Origin: Actinoplanes lobatus
GTDB taxonomy: Bacteria > Actinomycetota > Actinomycetes > Mycobacteriales > Micromonosporaceae
Direction of reading: 5' to 3'
Assembly (NCBI RefSeq): GCF_014205215.1
Contig: NZ_JACHNC010000001.1
Location: 7,684,501 to 7,748,500 of the forward strand
DNA length: 64,000 nt
Below the pieces are notes generated by a model. The model ran no database searches, was not told the origin of the DNA, and saw only the letters and a program-made list of their open reading frames with translations. Position 1 is the first letter of the stretch, and the number at the start of each line of letters is the position of its first letter. Below are positions 40,810 through 50,350 of the stretch, piece after piece. Made by a program: the position numbers and the translations under genes.

Positions 40810-41502
40810 TCAGCCGCGCCGCTGGAGCGCCTCCCACCAGGCGGCACGGATCTCGTGGGCGCCCCACGCGTTCGGTTCGATCACCCCGCAGAACCACAGG
40901 TCACGCCCGTCCGGGCGCGCCTGCGAACAGGCCGCGTCACCGGCCGTCACGCCGTGGCCGTGGAACCGGGCGTGCACGTCGGCGAGCAGCGCACAGTGCC
41001 GGGCCGCCAGCGCGGCCAGCTCCGTGTTCAGCGCCGCCACCCACCGCGGGCCGCCCGGCCACGGCGGCAGCCCGGATCCGCCGACCTCGCCGGTGCCGTC
41101 GCTCGGGTCATAGACGGTGGTGACCACGATCGGACACGACGGGCCGGCCACCGCCCGCAGTCGCGACAGCACGCCCTCGCCCTGTGCGGCGACCCGGCCC
41201 ACGACGGCGGCGGCCGCACGGTCGTCGCCGTAGGCGCCCATCAGGTCGTTGCCGCCCATCGTCACGGTCACCAGATCCGGCGCCTCGGTCAGCTGCGGCA
41301 GCTGCCGGTCCAGGACGTCGGCGACGACGGCGCCGTCGCGGGCCAGCAGCCGCAGCGTCCAGCCGGGCAGGTCACGGCCGGCCCAGTCGGCGAAGTCACG
41401 GTCCTGGTTGCGGTGCAGCAGGCTCGCCGCGCCCCGGCCGGGGCCGCCCGCGTAGTCGTCGATGGACATCGAGTCGCCGAGCGCGACGTACAGGCCGGTC
41501 AT
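40810..41502 (-). CDS. SGNH/GDSL-family hydrolase
   Basis: The product is 230 residues. Block I is LYVALGDSMSID with the nucleophilic Ser, block III VTVTMGGNDLM with the oxyanion Asn, and a late block EPNAWGAHEIRAAWW holds the catalytic His. This makes it an esterase or lipase of the SGNH fold. There is no signal peptide, so it probably acts in the cytoplasm. The substrate is unknown. Confidence 0.9.
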   Translation of the reverse strand: MTGLYVALGDSMSIDDYAGGPGRGAASLLHRNQDRDFADWAGRDLPGWTLRLLARDGAVVADVLDRQLPQLTEAPDLVTVTMGGNDLMGAYGDDRAAAAVVGRVAAQGEGVLSRLRAVAGPSCPIVVTTVYDPSDGTGEVGGSGLPPWPGGPRWVAALNTELAALAARHCALLADVHARFHGHGVTAGDAACSQARPDGRDLWFCGVIEPNAWGAHEIRAAWWEALQRRG

Positions 41503-41545
41503 GGTCGCCGATCATGACGGATCGGCGGGCCGCCCGTCACCCGCT

Positions 41546-41938
41546 TTACCGCTGCCGGCGGCCCCACGTCTGCCCGATGAAGACCAGCAGCACGGTGATC
41601 CCGACGGTGACGGCCAGCGACCACCAGGCGCCGTAGACGAAACCCATCACGATCGACACGGGTACGCCCAGCATCAGCGCCACCATCCCGGACACCACAC
41701 CGGCGGCCTCGTCGTCTTCGTCCTCGGCCGGTTTCGTCAACTGCGGATGCGGGTCCGGCAGATCGGCGAAGACCTGCTCCAGCGCGGTACGGGTACGCGC
41801 GGCCTGACAGTCCAGCAGCCGCTGCTCGAACTCGCCGGCGTCGATGCGCTCGGCGTCCAGATGCTCCTGCAGCGCCTGGCGTGCCAGCTCCCGTTCGGGC
41901 GAGCCGATACGCAGGTCGGGCCCTTTCACGACGGTCAC
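41546..41938 (-). CDS. DUF1707/SHOCT-like small membrane protein
   Basis: The product is 130 residues. The N-terminal domain (LRIGSPERELARQALQEHLD, AERIDAGEFEQRLLDCQAAR, ALEQVFADLPD) is the DUF1707 pattern. A linker with five acidic residues in a row and two C-terminal membrane helices (VSGMVALMLGVPVSIVMGFV, SLAVTVGITVLLVFIG) follow. The GTG at 41938 is chosen because the domain begins six codons later. Such proteins are common in actinobacteria; role unknown. Confidence 0.82.
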   Translation of the reverse strand: MTVVKGPDLRIGSPERELARQALQEHLDAERIDAGEFEQRLLDCQAARTRTALEQVFADLPDPHPQLTKPAEDEDDEAAGVVSGMVALMLGVPVSIVMGFVYGAWWSLAVTVGITVLLVFIGQTWGRRQR

Positions 41939-41961
41939 GCCGCCCAGGGTAGCGGCCACCG

Positions 41962-42828
41962 TCACTGCGGCGTGTCCCGCAGCACGGCGACGGCGGCGAC
42001 GGTGGCGTAGCCGCGCCACTCGACGGCGGCCGCCGGACTGTACGCCGGGAACGTGACCGTCCAGCCGCCGTCGGCCTGCTGTCCGGCCGCGAGCCGCTCC
42101 CGGTCGGCGGCCACCGCACCCGGATCGAACAGCTTGCGCGACGCCGTACCCGGGTGCGGGGTGAAGTCCAACGGGTACAGCACCTCACCGTCGGCGCCGC
42201 CCTCGACCGGGGTCGGCCCGTCCATGCGCACGAACCGGGCCAGCCGCTCCAGCAGCTGCGGCGCGTCGACCGCGTCGAGGAACCGCAACGCGAACATCAA
42301 CTCGTACGCGTGCGGCGCCGCCTCGATCCGCTCGATCGCGCCGAGGCAGTAGCCGGTGGCGGCGGCCAGCCACGGATGCCCGCCGACATCCGGCCGGTGC
42401 CGGGCCAGCCGGTGCGCGTGCCCCGCCAGCTGCGCGGTCATCTGCAACGACGACACGCCCGGGTCGGCGCCGGCCCAGTGCGGGGCACTGCCGGTGGCGT
42501 CGGCGAACGGCAGCGCGAACGGCATCCCGCCGTCGTCGAGGCTGTGCCGCATCAGCCAGTCCAGCAGCGCGACCGGCCCTGGCCCGGTGTCGCGGACCTC
42601 GGCCATCACCTCCAGGGCGTGCATGGCGGCGACCGGCTGGCTGGTCACCGACCGCAGGTCCGGCTCCAGCGCCCACCCGTACCCGCCGTCGGGGTTGCGG
42701 TAGCCGTCCAGCGCTGCCATCACATCCTGTGCGGGCAGGTCACCGAGCAGGTGGTGCAGCCGCCGCCGGTCCAGGTTGCGGGCGTTTCCAGCCGCGAACC
42801 TGACCGCTGCCGCGAGATCGAATCCCAT
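41962..42828 (-). CDS. Prenyltransferase/terpene-cyclase-fold (alpha-alpha barrel) protein
   Basis: The product is 288 residues. It has QW-like repeats of the alpha-6/alpha-6 barrel (YRNPDGGYGWALEPDLR, LAAGQQADGGWTVTFPAYSP, HSLDDGGMPFALPF). The domain is shared by squalene cyclases, protein prenyltransferases and many uncharacterised actinobacterial proteins. There is no DxDD catalytic motif, so it is probably not an active cyclase. GAGG lies eight bases before the ATG. Confidence 0.75.
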   Translation of the reverse strand: MGFDLAAAVRFAAGNARNLDRRRLHHLLGDLPAQDVMAALDGYRNPDGGYGWALEPDLRSVTSQPVAAMHALEVMAEVRDTGPGPVALLDWLMRHSLDDGGMPFALPFADATGSAPHWAGADPGVSSLQMTAQLAGHAHRLARHRPDVGGHPWLAAATGYCLGAIERIEAAPHAYELMFALRFLDAVDAPQLLERLARFVRMDGPTPVEGGADGEVLYPLDFTPHPGTASRKLFDPGAVAADRERLAAGQQADGGWTVTFPAYSPAAAVEWRGYATVAAVAVLRDTPQ

Positions 42829-42977
42829 CCGCTCATCCTCGCACCGTCCGGCCGCTCGGTCGTGCGAGCACATACGACACCCGCTCGGGCCAGTCGTCGA
42901 GGTCGCCGGCGGCGGTGGCCGCCGGGAACGCGCCGATCAATCCACCGGATCGTCGTCGGCATCGGATTGGCTTCCTG

Positions 42978-43028
42978 CCGATGTCGGGCGTACGGCGGGC
43001 TGCGGGCCCGCCACACACCCGACATCGG
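42978..43028. terminator. Long nested hairpin
   Basis: Two perfect stems nest: CCGATGTCGGG (42978-42988) with its complement at 43018-43028, and inside them GGCGGGC with GCCCGCC. A 5x5 internal loop separates the stems. It lies 70 bases after the multicopper oxidase stop and could end its transcript, though no U run follows. The rest of 42829-43097 shows no gene. Confidence 0.55.
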
Positions 43029-43097
43029 GCCCAGGCCGAGGAGCTGATGACGCGACGGGTTCAACTTCTCGTCGACAGCCCCCTCGAACCCTCGTGG

Positions 43098-44618
43098 TCA
43101 GGACATGACCATGAGGCCGAGCATCATGCCCTCGTCCTCGTGGATGACGTTGTGGCAGTGCAGCATGTACATGTACTCGTTGTCGCTGTAGTCGGTGAAC
43201 TGCATCTTGATCACGACTGTGGTGCTCGGCGCCACCTCGATGGTGTCCCGCCAGCCGGTGTTCGCGCCGGTCGGGGCGGAGCCGCCGATGGAGACCACTT
43301 GGAACGGCACGTCGTGCAGGTGGAAGTTGTGGTAGATGTTCGTGCTGCTGTTGGTGATCGTCCACTGCTCGATGGCGCCGACCGTGGTCATGACCGCGTT
43401 GGCGTCCATGATCTCCATGGTGGTGCCGGCGATCCCGTTGATGAGCATCGTTGCGCCACTGTTGCTGAGGGTGAAAGTGCGCGTGGTCGCGTCGGTGGCG
43501 TCGATGTCGCTGATCGTGTTGAGGGTGCCGGGAAGGTTGTCCGCCGCCTCGGTCGCGGTGCTGCTGACCGTCAGCATCGAAACGGTGTACCGGGTGCCGT
43601 TGGTGGTGTTGCGGACGGTGGCCCGCAACGTGACGGCGTCGTCGGCGGCTGTCAGGTCGAGCACGATCTCGGCCCGTTCCCCGGGGCTGAGTCGCAGGCT
43701 GGAGATCGAGATCGGTTCGGCCAGCAGCCCGGCGTCGCTCGCCACCTGGGTGAGGCTGCCGCTGTCGGTGAGGGCCAGCGTGATGCTGTCGGTGATCGAG
43801 GCGTTCAACAGGCGTAGGCGTACGCGGCCGTAGGCGACCTCCAGGGTCGGTGTCTCGTCGGTGGCGCTCATGCCGTTGACCAGGAACTTCACGGTGGACG
43901 CGGAGGCGGTGAAGGTGGCGTTGGTGGTGGCGAAGGCGCCGGCGCTGGTGACCGCGGTCGATTGCATGATGAGCGGGACGTCGTTGGCGCCGTAGTCGGT
44001 GGGCAGGGCCGCGTTCGCGTCCGATCCGTCGTCGACGATGAGCAGGCCGGCCAGGCCGAGTACGACCTGCTCCGTGGTGGTGCCGAGGCCGTGCGGGTGG
44101 TACCAGAGCGTGCAGGCCTCGCCCTGGTTGATGGTCGTGGCGGCGGACCAGGTGTCGCCGTCCTTGATGAGGTTCTGCGGCCCGCCGTCGGCGGACGGCG
44201 CGATGTGCAGGCCGTGCCAGTGCACCGTGGTCGCCTCGCCGAGGCTGTTGGTCACATCGAAGCGGACCGGCTCGCCGTCGCTGACGAGCATGGTGGGGCC
44301 CAGGAGGGTGCCGTTGTAGCCGGCGGTGTTGATCGTCTCGCCGCTGACCAGTGAGGTGTTGGTGCCGGTCTGCGCCTGCAGGGTGAAGACGGAGACGCCG
44401 TCCTCGACGGTCGGGTCCAGCCGATCGGGGATGGGCAGTGTGCCACCGGCGGCGGTCGCGGTGGTGGTCGCCTCGGTCGTGCCGGTGCCGGTCTCCTCGG
44501 CGAACGAGGTGCCACCGCCGATGCGGGCCAGAGCCGCGATGGCGCCGGCTCCGAACGCTCCGGCGAGGATCCGTCGGCGGGTGAGGCTGCTGTTCGAGGG
44601 TTTGCGGGTCTTTGCCAT
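43098..44618 (-). CDS. Tat-exported multicopper oxidase
   Basis: The product is 506 residues. A twin-arginine signal (LTRRRILAGAFGAG) is followed by three cupredoxin domains. Copper ligands are intact: HWHGLH at 133-138, WYHPHG at 172-177, NFHLHDVPFQV near 430 and the C-terminal HCHNVIHEDEGMM with the type-1 copper Cys, His and axial Met. The layout is that of bilirubin oxidase, CotA and CueO-like enzymes, which oxidise phenols or metals with oxygen. The sequence is rich in Thr and less GC-extreme than its neighbours. It stands alone, with no copper regulator nearby. An AT-rich patch at 44650-44700 probably holds the promoter. Confidence 0.93.
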   Translation of the reverse strand: MAKTRKPSNSSLTRRRILAGAFGAGAIAALARIGGGTSFAEETGTGTTEATTTATAAGGTLPIPDRLDPTVEDGVSVFTLQAQTGTNTSLVSGETINTAGYNGTLLGPTMLVSDGEPVRFDVTNSLGEATTVHWHGLHIAPSADGGPQNLIKDGDTWSAATTINQGEACTLWYHPHGLGTTTEQVVLGLAGLLIVDDGSDANAALPTDYGANDVPLIMQSTAVTSAGAFATTNATFTASASTVKFLVNGMSATDETPTLEVAYGRVRLRLLNASITDSITLALTDSGSLTQVASDAGLLAEPISISSLRLSPGERAEIVLDLTAADDAVTLRATVRNTTNGTRYTVSMLTVSSTATEAADNLPGTLNTISDIDATDATTRTFTLSNSGATMLINGIAGTTMEIMDANAVMTTVGAIEQWTITNSSTNIYHNFHLHDVPFQVVSIGGSAPTGANTGWRDTIEVAPSTTVVIKMQFTDYSDNEYMYMLHCHNVIHEDEGMMLGLMVMS

Positions 44619-44744
44619 GAGCCGAGAGATTCAATGTGGATCATGGCAGGAGCCTTGGCGGGCACTATCAAAAGGTTGTGCATCTAAATATTCGCTGAAA
44701 GTGATGACAAAGCCCGGCAGGTGATCGCGTCGCCGGCCGTACCA

Positions 44745-45458
44745 TCACCGGGGTTTTCGGCAGAGAAAGACCCGCTCACGGGCGGGCCGGTCCGGAGCCT
44801 GGCGCACGTCGGCGATCTCGAAGCCGGCGCCGGTGAGCGTGTCGCACAGTTCGTTGCGGTCGCGGAACCGCAGCGTCGAATCCGACTCGAGCACCTGCCC
44901 GCCGGGGAACGTGTAGGTGTACCGGAAGCTGACCAGCGGCAGCCGCACCCCGGTGAGCCGCCGCTGCCGGCGTACCTCGCCGACGCCGGGCACCGCCCGC
45001 ACGACCGGGCCGGTGTCGCGGGCCCACTCGTCCCACACCCGGTATTCGGGCCGCCGCGTCTCGAACACCAGGTGCCCGCCCGGTACGAGAACGTCGTACA
45101 GGCCGGTCAGTGTGTCCTGCCACTGCTGGTCGGTGAGGAACACCTGGGCGACGTTGCCGGTCATCACCGCCAGGTCGAACCGCTGGTCCGGTAGCGCCGG
45201 CAGCCAGGTCACCCGGTCCGCGCCGGGTTTGCCGCGGGCGATGTCGAGCGATGCGGCCGCCGGGTCGACGCCGGTGACCGTGCGGCCGTCCGCGGCCAGC
45301 CGCAACGCCAGGCAGCCGGTGCCGCAGCCCACGTCGACGATCGTGCGCGCGCCGAGTTCGGCGACGATCCGTTGGTAGGCGTCCAGATCGTCACGGTCGC
45401 CGTCGAACGTGTCGTACAGGGCGGCGAGCCGCGGATCGGCGAAGATCGCATCGGGCAT
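44745..45458 (-). CDS. Class I SAM-dependent methyltransferase
   Basis: The product is 237 residues. Motif I is TIVDVGCGTGCLALRLAADG, followed by VTGVDPAAASLDIARGKPG, FDLAVMTGNVAQVFL and LVPGGHLVFETRRPEYRVWD. The fold and motifs are complete; the substrate is unknown. It diverges from the small hydrolase gene at 45489. Confidence 0.92.
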   Translation of the reverse strand: MPDAIFADPRLAALYDTFDGDRDDLDAYQRIVAELGARTIVDVGCGTGCLALRLAADGRTVTGVDPAAASLDIARGKPGADRVTWLPALPDQRFDLAVMTGNVAQVFLTDQQWQDTLTGLYDVLVPGGHLVFETRRPEYRVWDEWARDTGPVVRAVPGVGEVRRQRRLTGVRLPLVSFRYTYTFPGGQVLESDSTLRFRDRNELCDTLTGAGFEIADVRQAPDRPARERVFLCRKPR

Positions 45459-45488
45459 GCATCGACGTTAGCCGTTACCCTCTCGTGG

Positions 45489-45983
45489 GTGACGCGATTT
45501 CTGCTGGTGCCCGGCCGTGGGGTGCCGTTTCCGAATCACTGGTCACGGCAGTGGGTGCGGGCCCACCGCGACCACACCTGGGCGCCGGAGCCGCCCGGCC
45601 CGCCCTATGTGGCCGGCGACCGGGTGGCCGCCCTGCATACGGCCATCGCGGCCGGCGACGCTCCGGCGGTCCTGATCGCACATTCGGCGGGTTGTCTCAC
45701 GGTGGCGTTGTGGGCCGCCCAGCACACCGGCCCGGTGGTGGGCGCGCTGCTGGTGACGCCACCGGAACGCGACGACATGCCGCGCTCGCCGCTGCCGTTC
45801 CGGTCGATCGCGGTGCTGTCGCGCAACGATCCGCACGCCACGTTCGCCTACGGTGAGCAGCTGGCCGGGCAGTGGGGCGCCGAGGTCCACGACGCCGGCC
45901 CGGTGGGGCATCTGGATTCGAGTTCCGGGTTCGGCCCGTGGCCGGAGGGCGAGAAGCTAGTGGCTAGGCTGGCCGCCCCTTGA
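45489..45983 (+). CDS. RBBP9/YdeN-type alpha/beta hydrolase
   Basis: The product is 164 residues. A nucleophile elbow appears as LIAHSAGCLTVALWA, a core segment as VGALLVTPPERDDMP and the His region as GPVGHLDSSSGFGPWPEG, all typical of the short RBBP9/YdeN serine hydrolases. GTG start. The last 20 bases overlap the end of the convergent DUF3626 gene. Confidence 0.88.
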   Translation: MTRFLLVPGRGVPFPNHWSRQWVRAHRDHTWAPEPPGPPYVAGDRVAALHTAIAAGDAPAVLIAHSAGCLTVALWAAQHTGPVVGALLVTPPERDDMPRSPLPFRSIAVLSRNDPHATFAYGEQLAGQWGAEVHDAGPVGHLDSSSGFGPWPEGEKLVARLAAP

Positions 45984-46848
45984 TCACCAGGATGTGCCAC
46001 AGATATTTGATCAGCTGCGGATCGTCGCCGTCGCGGGCCGCCCGCCCGAGCAGGGCCGCGTCCAGGACCTGTTCGCCGTAGCGGGCGGCGATGCGGCGGC
46101 CCAGCGCCACCGTCTGCGGGCCGCGCAACTCGTCCGGCAATTCGTCGGCGGGCAGCCGGAATCCGCCGTGCCAGCGCAGCGGCAACCCGAGAGCACGTAG
46201 ATGCCCTTCGTACGCCGTACCGCGGAATGAGGGGTCGGCGACGACGGCCGCGACGTCGCCGCTGAGGGTGAGACGATCGTGGATCTGCGTTTCGACGTAG
46301 TCGTCGAGGGCCCGGCCGGCCCGCGTGCGGGGCGCGCCGAGCGCGGCCACCCACGCGTCTACGCTGCTCGCGCTCACTCCCAGAGCGTTTCCGGTACGGG
46401 TGACCTGCGCGAGAAGCCCCTCCCAGACGGCGCCGAACGCGCCCGCCGTGCCCAGGATGTCCGGTTCGGTGTGGCTGTCGCCGAGGCTGAACGTGGCCCG
46501 CCGCAGGCAGTGCGAGCGCAGTTCGAGATGGCAGCTGCCGAACCGTGGCGCCGCCCCGTCGGGATGCCCGGCCAGGTTGAGCGCCCCGTAGACGGGCCGG
46601 CTGCCGCTGTCGCCGAACATGCGCTGTTCCCAGCGGGGCCGGTCGCCGCCGAGCCCGCCGTTGGAGATGCCGGTCTCGTACCGGGTGCGGTAGACGCCGT
46701 CCACGGCGAGGTGCTCGATCACCGTGCGGCCGTCGGCGAGCGGCCGGTCCGGGTGGAAGTTGACCGTGATCGGCGCGCCCGGCACCGGCCCGCCGGACGG
46801 AAAAAGCGCCCGCACGTGGGCGAGCGCTTTTTCCCCGGGCGTGGTCAT
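45964..46848 (-). CDS. DUF3626 protein
   Basis: The product is 294 residues. The N-terminus (GEKALAHVRALFPSGGPVPG, then ITVNFHPDR) and the core (RFGSCHLELRSHCLRRATFS, GDSHTEPDILGT) are those of DUF3626. Conserved His residues (FHPDR, SHCLRR, DSHTEP) hint at a metal enzyme, but no activity is known to me. The ATG lies five bases after the uppP stop, so it is probably the last gene of that transcript. Confidence 0.85.
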   Translation of the reverse strand: MTTPGEKALAHVRALFPSGGPVPGAPITVNFHPDRPLADGRTVIEHLAVDGVYRTRYETGISNGGLGGDRPRWEQRMFGDSGSRPVYGALNLAGHPDGAAPRFGSCHLELRSHCLRRATFSLGDSHTEPDILGTAGAFGAVWEGLLAQVTRTGNALGVSASSVDAWVAALGAPRTRAGRALDDYVETQIHDRLTLSGDVAAVVADPSFRGTAYEGHLRALGLPLRWHGGFRLPADELPDELRGPQTVALGRRIAARYGEQVLDAALLGRAARDGDDPQLIKYLWHILVIKGRPA

Positions 46849-46853
46849 GGCCG

Positions 46854-47690
46854 CTATTTGGCGGCGATCGTGTCGGTGGCCAGCAGGAGCAGCAGCAGCG
46901 AGCCGAGCGCCACCCGGTAGAAGATGAAGATGCTGTACGAGTGCTTGGACACGAACTTGAGCAGCCACGTCACCGACGCGTAGGCGACCACGAAACTGAC
47001 CACGGTCGCGACGATCGTGTTGGTCCAGCCGACACCGGCGGCGATCCGGTCGGCCTCGCTGACGCCCTGCAAGATTGATGCGCCGGTCAGCGCCGGGATC
47101 GACAGGAAGAACGACAGTTTCGTCACGGTCACCCGGTCGATGTCGCGCAGTAGGCCGGCCGACATGGTGGCGCCGGAGCGGGAGATGCCGGGGATCAGCG
47201 CCATGCACTGCACGGTGCCGATGACCAGCGTGTCCTTCCATGTGACGTCGTCCTGATGGCGGACCTGGGTGGCGGCGTGGTCGGCGAACGCCATCACCCC
47301 GGACCACAGGATCAGCGCCCCGGCGACGAACCACAGGCTGCGCAGGGTGCCCTCGATGGCGTCCTTGAACAGCAGCGCCGCGATCACGATCGGGATGGAG
47401 CCGAGCAGCACCGCCAGGCCGAACTTGAAGTCGATGTGTTCCCGGTGAGACTTGTTGAACAGGCCCTTGAAGAAGGCGGGCACCACCCGGGCGATGTCCT
47501 TGCGCAGGAACAGGATGGTGGCGAGCACCGCACCCGACTGGATGATCACCGTGAAGGCGGTGATGTCCGGGTCGTCGATGGTGTGGCCGAACAGCTTCTC
47601 CAGGATCGTCAGGTGCCCTGTGCTGGACACCGGGAGGAACTCGGTGACACCCTCGACCGCGCCGAGGATGATCGCCTCGACGAGACTCAT
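46854..47690 (-). CDS. uppP: Undecaprenyl-diphosphatase UppP (BacA)
   Basis: The product is 278 residues of an eight-helix membrane protein that removes a phosphate from undecaprenyl diphosphate to recycle the lipid carrier of the cell wall. The catalytic motifs EGVTEFLPVSSTGH (about 14-27) and PGISRSGAT (about 167-175) are intact. It is linked to bacitracin tolerance. The ATG at 47690 is chosen; a TTG four codons upstream is a possible alternative. The gene follows xerC after 60 bases. Confidence 0.96.
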   Translation of the reverse strand: MSLVEAIILGAVEGVTEFLPVSSTGHLTILEKLFGHTIDDPDITAFTVIIQSGAVLATILFLRKDIARVVPAFFKGLFNKSHREHIDFKFGLAVLLGSIPIVIAALLFKDAIEGTLRSLWFVAGALILWSGVMAFADHAATQVRHQDDVTWKDTLVIGTVQCMALIPGISRSGATMSAGLLRDIDRVTVTKLSFFLSIPALTGASILQGVSEADRIAAGVGWTNTIVATVVSFVVAYASVTWLLKFVSKHSYSIFIFYRVALGSLLLLLLATDTIAAK

Positions 47691-47750
47691 TTCCGTGCTC
47701 AAAACACCCGCCCGCTTTCCGTAGCCGGGTTCAGAGCATAGGGGGCCGTT

Positions 47751-48689
47751 TCACCCCCTGTTGCGGCGGGCACGGGCCGCCGCGATCGTGTACGCGGGGT
47801 CACGGTCCAAGTTGTAACGGTCACGGTCGTAGCGGCGGGTGGTACGCGGATCGGCGTGCCCCATGGCGTCCTGCACGTCTTCCAGGGGTACGCCTTCGGC
47901 GCGGGCCGTGATGGCGAACGAGTGCCGCAGCGAGTGCGGCGACAACCGGTCGGCCGAGGCGATCCCGGCCTCGCCGGCGAGCCTGCGGACCAGCCGGAAG
48001 ATGGCGTGCCGGTCGACGCGGGAGCCGGTCGAGGTGACGAACAGCGGCCCCGGCGCGCTGCCGCGTTCGGCCAGGTAGTCGTCGAGGGCCGCCGCCACGG
48101 CCGGGGTGACCGCCCGGCGGCGGGCCTTGCCGCCCTTGCCGGTGAACCGGACGGTCCGGTGGCCGCGTTCGTGGCCGAGGTCGTCGAGGTTCAGCCCGAC
48201 CAGCTCACCGACGCGCAACCCCAGATCGGCCAGCACGGTGATCATCGCGTGGGTGCGGCGGCCGGCGCGCCCGGCGGCCGCGAGCAGCGCGTCGACCTCG
48301 GCCGGGGCGAGCCCGACCGTGGACGGGTGGTCCCGGTCGACCTGGGGGCGGTCCGCGCCGCCGACCGGGTTCGCCGGCACCGCCCGCAGTTTGACCAGGA
48401 AGTCGTACCAGCTGGACAGGCCGGACAGTTTCCGGGCCACCGAGGCGGGCGCCAGCGGCCGGGCCTCCAGCTCGCGGGCGTAGGCGTTGACGTCCAGGAA
48501 CGAGGCGTGCAGTGGGTCGAGGTCACGGCCGGCGCACCAGGTGAGCCAGCCGTCGACGTCGCGCCGGTACGCCGCCCGGGTGTGGTGCGACAGCCGCCGG
48601 TTGGCCAGCCACGCGTCGGTGAACTCACGCGCGGCCGTGCCGATGACGGGTTCCCGGCCCGGGTGCGGCTGCAGCGACATGCCCGTCAT
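47751..48689 (-). CDS. Tyrosine recombinase XerC-like
   Basis: The product is 312 residues. The N-terminal core-binding domain (RLSHHTRAAYRRDVDGWLTW) and catalytic domain residues are present: Arg in LADLGLRVGELVGLNLDDLG, Lys in FTGKGGKARRR, HSLRHSFAITARAEG, GHADPRTTRRYDRDRYNLDR with the nucleophilic Tyr. Size and motifs suit a Xer-type recombinase acting at chromosome dimers or a close paralogue. It starts four bases after the ABC-F stop. Two ATG codons (48689, 48680) are possible. Confidence 0.9.
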   Translation of the reverse strand: MTGMSLQPHPGREPVIGTAAREFTDAWLANRRLSHHTRAAYRRDVDGWLTWCAGRDLDPLHASFLDVNAYARELEARPLAPASVARKLSGLSSWYDFLVKLRAVPANPVGGADRPQVDRDHPSTVGLAPAEVDALLAAAGRAGRRTHAMITVLADLGLRVGELVGLNLDDLGHERGHRTVRFTGKGGKARRRAVTPAVAAALDDYLAERGSAPGPLFVTSTGSRVDRHAIFRLVRRLAGEAGIASADRLSPHSLRHSFAITARAEGVPLEDVQDAMGHADPRTTRRYDRDRYNLDRDPAYTIAAARARRNRG

Positions 48690-48693
48690 CGTC

Positions 48694-50298
48694 TCAGTTC
48701 TCGATCAACTGTCCGTCCGCGACATGCCAGTGCCGGGTGTGTCCGATCGCATCGGCGAAATACCGGTCGTGGCTGACCACCACCAGCGTCCCCCGGTAGC
48801 GGCGCAGCGCCTCCTCCACCACGTCGAGTGCGGCGAAGTCGAGGAAGTTGGTCGGCTCGTCCAGCAGCAGGATCCGCGACGGGCTGTTGACCAGCACCGC
48901 GAGCAGCAGCCGCCGCAGCTCCCCCGCCGACAGGTCCCGCATCGGCGCGTCCCGCTGGTCGGCGTCGAACTGGTGCCCGGCCAGCAGCTTCTCCGCGTCG
49001 TCGATGTAGACCGGCACCCGCGCCCGGAAGAACTCCATCACCGTCGTGGTGTCGCGCAGCCCGTCGTCGGTCTGCGGCAGCACCGCCACCTCCGGATGCC
49101 GGTCCGCGATCGCCCGCAGCAGGGTCGTCTTGCCCGCCCCGTTACGGCCGGTGATCACGATACGGTCGCCCCGGGTGACGTCCAGGTCGACGTCGCGCAG
49201 CAGCTCCCGGTCACCGTGGGTGACGTTCAGGTCGCGAACCTTGAGGACGATCTCGCCCGGGTCGCCGTCGTCGCCGGGGAAGGCGAGCGTCAGCGGCGGG
49301 CGGGTCCGCGGCCGGGCGATCCACGACACCGACGCCATCTGCCGCCGCAGCCGCCGCTCCCGGACCTTCGCCTTACGGGCCACCAGCCGGGCCACGCGCC
49401 GCAGGTGCGGGGCGGTGGCCCCGGAACGGACGGTGTTCTCGACGCCGCGGGCGTACCCCTTGGTCTTCTCGATGTCGGCTTCCAGGCGGATCCGGTCCTT
49501 CTCCTGCGCCTCGTAGTCGAGCAGCAGCTTCTCCCAGCGCCGCTGCTTCTCGGCGCGGTAGGCGGTGTAGCCGCCGCCCGGATAGTCCTGCGGCTGCTCG
49601 TCGATGCCGTCCAGCTCGACGATCCGGGTGACGACCTCGTCCAGGAACGCCCGGTCGTGGCTGACCGCCAGCACCCCGCCCTCGAAATCGCGCAGCCACT
49701 GCCGCAGCCAGGCCGCGCCCTCGGCGTCGAGATGGTTCGTCGGTTCGTCGAGCAGCAGCAGGTCGGGTTCGTCGAGCAGGGCCCGGGCCAGCATCAGCCG
49801 CGCCTGCTCGCCGCCGCTGACCGCCCGCAGCGGCAGGTCGTCGTCGAGGTGGTCGATGTCCAGACGCTGCCGGATCTCGGTGAGCCGCGTCTCGGCCCTC
49901 CAGCCTTCCAGGGCGGTCCAGCGTTCCTGGACGGCCGCGAACTCGTCCAGGACGTCCTGGCCTTCGGCCAGTCGTTTCTCCAGCTCACGCAGCCTGGCCG
50001 TGACGTCCGCGAGCTCGCCGAGGCCTCCGCTGAGAAACGCGCCGACGCTTCCGTCCGGGTCCGGCATCCGTTGCGGGACGTACGCGACGCGCGTGCCCGT
50101 GGCGAGGCCGAGGTGCCCTTCGGTGGGGGTGAGCTCGCCTGCCAGCACGCGGAGCAGGGTGGTCTTGCCGGCGCCGTTGGGTCCGACGACCCCGATCCGG
50201 TCGCCGGGGCGCAGCACCAGGTCGAGGCCGGAGAAGAGCAGGTCACCGTCGTGGGCGCGGCCCAGCCGGACGGTTTTGAGATGAGCGGACTGTTGCAA
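48694..50298 (-). CDS. ABC-F family ATPase (ribosome-associated)
   Basis: The product is 534 residues with two ABC domains and no membrane part. The first domain has [23 protein letters not shown] and [11 protein letters not shown]; the second [23 protein letters not shown] and [12 protein letters not shown] charged linker ([20 protein letters not shown]) joins them and would reach into the ribosomal exit site. ABC-F proteins rescue ribosomes or protect them from antibiotics. The start is TTG, seven bases after GGAG. A leader of about 150 bases with short open frames precedes it. Confidence 0.92.
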   Translation of the reverse strand: MQQSAHLKTVRLGRAHDGDLLFSGLDLVLRPGDRIGVVGPNGAGKTTLLRVLAGELTPTEGHLGLATGTRVAYVPQRMPDPDGSVGAFLSGGLGELADVTARLRELEKRLAEGQDVLDEFAAVQERWTALEGWRAETRLTEIRQRLDIDHLDDDLPLRAVSGGEQARLMLARALLDEPDLLLLDEPTNHLDAEGAAWLRQWLRDFEGGVLAVSHDRAFLDEVVTRIVELDGIDEQPQDYPGGGYTAYRAEKQRRWEKLLLDYEAQEKDRIRLEADIEKTKGYARGVENTVRSGATAPHLRRVARLVARKAKVRERRLRRQMASVSWIARPRTRPPLTLAFPGDDGDPGEIVLKVRDLNVTHGDRELLRDVDLDVTRGDRIVITGRNGAGKTTLLRAIADRHPEVAVLPQTDDGLRDTTTVMEFFRARVPVYIDDAEKLLAGHQFDADQRDAPMRDLSAGELRRLLLAVLVNSPSRILLLDEPTNFLDFAALDVVEEALRRYRGTLVVVSHDRYFADAIGHTRHWHVADGQLIEN

Positions 50299-50350
50299 GA
50301 TCTACTCCAGGGGAGAGTGCACCGACAGGGATCTGGGGGTCGGTTGTCTC

